Below are positions 6,805-8,030 of a DNA stretch of 8,030 nt, piece by piece; the stretch's first letter is position 1; every line of letters starts with the position of its first letter. Origin of the DNA: Ga0077527 sp049433545 (GTDB lineage Bacteria; Pseudomonadota; Gammaproteobacteria; Burkholderiales; SG8-41); NCBI GenBank assembly GCA_049433545.1, contig JBMTEY010000118.1, positions 1 to 8,030 of the forward strand, in the 5' to 3' direction. The position numbers and the translations under genes are program-made. The notes under the pieces are model-generated. The model did no database searches. It was given only the letters and a program-made list of their open reading frames with translations, and was not told the origin of the DNA.

Positions 6805-7110
6805 TCAGTGCAGATCGGTGTACGGCAGCAGCGCCAGGAAGCGCGCGCGCTTGACCGCGATCGACAGCTGGCGCTGGTAACGCGCCTTGGTGCCGGTGAT
6901 GCGGGCCGGGATGATCCTGCCGTTTTCGTTGATGAAATCTTTCAGCAGGTTGATGTCCTTGTAGTCCACCTGCTTGATGCCTTCGGCGGTGAACCGGCAG
7001 AACTTGCGGCGGCGGAACAGCGCATTGCCCTTCTTGCGGCCGTCCTTGCCCTTGCCTTTGCCCTTGCCAAACCTGCCCTTGCCACCACTGCTTCCGCCCA
7101 TTCGTGCCAT
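6805..7110 (-). CDS. rpsR: 30S ribosomal protein S18 with Gly/Lys-rich N-terminal extension
   Basis: S18 pairs with S6 on the platform of the 30S subunit. The S18 core is complete: FRRRKFCRFTAEG from residue 32, DYKDINLLKDF, RITGTKARYQRQL and the end LLPYTDLH. The protein is 101 residues long, against 75 in E. coli. The excess is about 27 residues inserted between the usual MAR start and FRRRK, rich in Gly, Lys and Arg with GKGKGKGK. The ATG at 7110 is well supported: AAGGA (7123-7119) lies 8 nt upstream and overlaps the priB stop. A start at Met4 would still keep the extension. The basic tail could contact rRNA, but that is a guess. Confidence 0.97.
   Translation of the reverse strand: MARMGGSSGGKGRFGKGKGKGKDGRKKGNALFRRRKFCRFTAEGIKQVDYKDINLLKDFINENGRIIPARITGTKARYQRQLSIAVKRARFLALLPYTDLH
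7043..7083. repeat. Short tandem repeat encoding Gly-Lys in rpsR
   Basis: On the plus strand, units of CTTGCC or CCTTGC with small variations (CTTTGC, AACCTG) repeat with a period of 6 bp. On the minus strand they read GGCAAG, encoding Gly-Lys pairs in the S18 extension. The unit length keeps the frame if copy number changes by slippage, so length could vary among strains. Confidence 0.7.
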
Positions 7111-7123
7111 GTGCGTTTTCCTT

Positions 7124-7420
7124 TCAAATCAATTCGATGTTCGTTACATGCAGGACCACTTGCCTGCTCATGCGATGCTTGCGGTTCAGGAACCCCTGCA
7201 CTTCGACCGTGCTGCCCTGCCGGATTCCGGCGATGCGTACGGCCAGTTCGCCGGTGGCCTTGGCCGTCATTTCGAATTCAACCTGCCGCTGTTGCCCTGC
7301 TTCAGTCTGCTGCGACTGGTGGCGAAGGTTGAAATCGACGACCGGAAGGCCGGCTGGCGTGTGGCGCAGAGGTTCCACCGTGGCCAAGGCTGCGTGCAGC
7401 CTGACCGCGTTCCGGCTCAC
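7124..7420 (-). CDS. priB: Primosomal replication protein N (PriB)
   Basis: PriB is a small single-stranded-DNA-binding OB-fold protein that links PriA to DnaT/DnaC in replication restart in E. coli. The 98-residue product (104 in E. coli) carries the family pattern: LRHTPAGLPVVDFNLRHQS at about 18-36, a central strand around VEFEMTAKATGELA, GSTVEVQGFL near 69-78, and the C-terminal RQVVLHVTNIELI. The start is a GTG directly abutting the rpsF TAG stop, with GGAG inside the end of rpsF, so translation is probably coupled to S6. It sits between rpsF and rpsR as in other beta- and gammaproteobacteria. Its sequence is divergent, so position in the operon is an important part of the evidence. Confidence 0.92.
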   Translation of the reverse strand: MSRNAVRLHAALATVEPLRHTPAGLPVVDFNLRHQSQQTEAGQQRQVEFEMTAKATGELAVRIAGIRQGSTVEVQGFLNRKHRMSRQVVLHVTNIELI

Positions 7421-7810
7421 CTAGGCCGCACTCTCCGCGGGCGCCGGCGCCGGCTTGGCCGCCTCTTCGCTCACCGCGACGGGACGCGACTTCTCTTCCT
7501 TCATCATCGGCGACGGACTGGTGACGGCTTCGTCCATGCTCACCGTCAGGTGGCGCAGCACGGCGTCGTTGAATTTGAACGCGTGTTCCAGTTCCAGCAG
7601 CGTTTCATTGTCGCACTCGATGTTCATGAGCACGTAATGCGCCTTGTGCATCTTCTGGATCGGGTAGGTCAGCTGGCGCCGGCCCCAGTCTTCGAGGCGG
7701 TGGATGGCGCCCTTGCGGCCGGTGATCATCTGGCGATAACGGTCGAGCATCGCCGGCACCTGCTCGCTTTGGTCCGGATGGACGATCAAAACGATCTCGT
7801 AATGTCGCAT
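7421..7810 (-). CDS. rpsF: 30S ribosomal protein S6
   Basis: S6 forms a heterodimer with S18 on the 30S platform. The 129 residues contain the full ferredoxin-like core: MRHYEIVLIVHPDQSEQV at the start, HRLEDWGRRQLTYPI near 37-51, KAHYVLMNIE, and LEHAFKFNDAVLRHL near 74-88. The last 30 or so residues form a low-complexity Ala/Pro/Glu tail ending ESAA. In E. coli, S6 ends in Glu-Glu and is polyglutamylated by RimK; that end is absent here. The ATG at 7810 has a strong Shine-Dalgarno sequence 6 nt upstream. It is the first gene of the operon and has a promoter and structured leader ahead of it. Confidence 0.98.
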   Translation of the reverse strand: MRHYEIVLIVHPDQSEQVPAMLDRYRQMITGRKGAIHRLEDWGRRQLTYPIQKMHKAHYVLMNIECDNETLLELEHAFKFNDAVLRHLTVSMDEAVTSPSPMMKEEKSRPVAVSEEAAKPAPAPAESAA

Positions 7811-7816
7811 TCAGAA

Positions 7817-7823
7817 TCTCCTT
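7817..7823 (-). promoter_or_regulatory. Shine-Dalgarno sequence of rpsF
   Basis: AAGGAGA read on the minus strand lies 6 nt before the ATG. It is a near-perfect match, as expected for a highly expressed ribosomal protein gene. Confidence 0.85.
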
Positions 7824-7835
7824 ATGGGCTGTTGG

Positions 7836-7863
7836 GCCGCCCGCGATGCGAGCGCGGTGCGGC
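7836..7863 (-). promoter_or_regulatory. GC-rich hairpin in the rpsF leader, candidate S6:S18 control element
   Basis: In the minus-strand RNA, GCCGC (7863-7859) pairs with GCGGC (7840-7836), and inside it CGCG (7856-7853) pairs with CGCG (7845-7842) around a 7-nt loop. An AC/G internal loop separates the two stems. The hairpin lies 12 nt upstream of the Shine-Dalgarno sequence in a leader of about 98 nt. rpsF leaders in many bacteria carry a hairpin bound by the S6:S18 complex for feedback control. The structure is visible; that it is this regulator is inference, and I could not confirm the family's conserved unpaired CCG. Confidence 0.45.
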
Positions 7864-7914
7864 AAGGACATGTTCGATTGTTTCCTGCACGGCCGGGGCC
7901 GCGTGGGAGGCAGG

Positions 7915-7942
7915 ATTATACCGGAATGACCACGCGGATCAA
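7915..7942 (-). promoter_or_regulatory. Sigma70-type promoter of the rpsF-priB-rpsR-rplI operon
   Basis: On the minus strand a TTGATC -35 box (7942-7937) is followed after 16 bp by a perfect TATAAT -10 box (7920-7915). Transcription would start near 7908, giving a leader of about 98 nt before rpsF. It is the best promoter match I found in the window and is correctly placed for the ribosomal operon. Confidence 0.8.
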
Positions 7943-8030
7943 GGGCTTGCGGTAATCAGCCGCGGACAAAGCCCGGACTTGAATTTGGCGCACCGCAAAA
8001 TCGCCAGCCTTACGCTGCGAAATGACGCCC

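Noticed and set aside
1..8030. Mobile elements, CRISPR array, tRNA genes, toxin-antitoxin or defence genes
   Set aside because: I looked for spaced direct repeats, terminal inverted repeats, transposase or integrase motifs and cloverleaf patterns and saw none. The PIN domain belongs to the large PIN-PhoH protein and has no antitoxin partner.

Overview
This window is a GC-rich stretch of bacterial chromosome, almost entirely coding. The gene set and order point to a betaproteobacterium. The order rpsF-priB-rpsR-rplI followed by dnaB is the classic gamma/betaproteobacterial ribosomal-replication cluster, and PriB itself is restricted to those lineages. The PriB residues (TPAGLPVVDF, LRHQS) match my recollection of beta-type PriB better than the enteric form. 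No genus can be named from the sequence alone. I see no mobile element, CRISPR array, tRNA or rRNA gene, and no prophage or defence genes.

Layout. (1) 1-1226: the first 18 codons of selD (minus strand) diverge from mnmH/selU (plus strand). Together they supply and use selenophosphate for 2-selenouridine in tRNA. (2) 1223-2608: ugd, UDP-glucose dehydrogenase, runs on the minus strand. It converges on mnmH with a 4-bp overlap of the two stop codons. (3) 2609-2827: a 219-bp divergent intergenic region without a convincing promoter. (4) 2828-4778: a Bcp/PrxQ-type peroxiredoxin and a two-domain PIN-PhoH ATPase on the plus strand, 55 bp apart and probably co-transcribed. (5) 4784-6187: dnaB, the replicative helicase, on the minus strand, ending 5 bp from the phoH stop. 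(6) 6188-6341: a very AT-rich dnaB upstream segment and a strong symmetrical Rho-independent terminator. (7) 6342-7810: the minus-strand operon rpsF-priB-rpsR-rplI, with tight gene junctions. (8) 7811-8030: the rpsF leader, with a good sigma70-type promoter and a GC-rich hairpin before the Shine-Dalgarno sequence, then about 90 bp with no recognisable gene.

The genes fall into three themes: selenium-dependent tRNA modification (selD, mnmH), ribosome and replication-fork proteins (S6, PriB, S18, L9, DnaB), and standalone functions (Ugd for UDP-glucuronate precursors, Bcp for peroxide removal, PIN-PhoH probably for RNA metabolism). This is ordinary housekeeping sequence and I do not find an undescribed system. 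The more unusual details are a Gly/Lys-rich extension of S18 encoded by a short tandem repeat, a peroxiredoxin lacking the usual second cysteine, an S6 without the acidic C-terminus known in E. coli, and the candidate regulatory structures upstream of rpsF, dnaB and mnmH.
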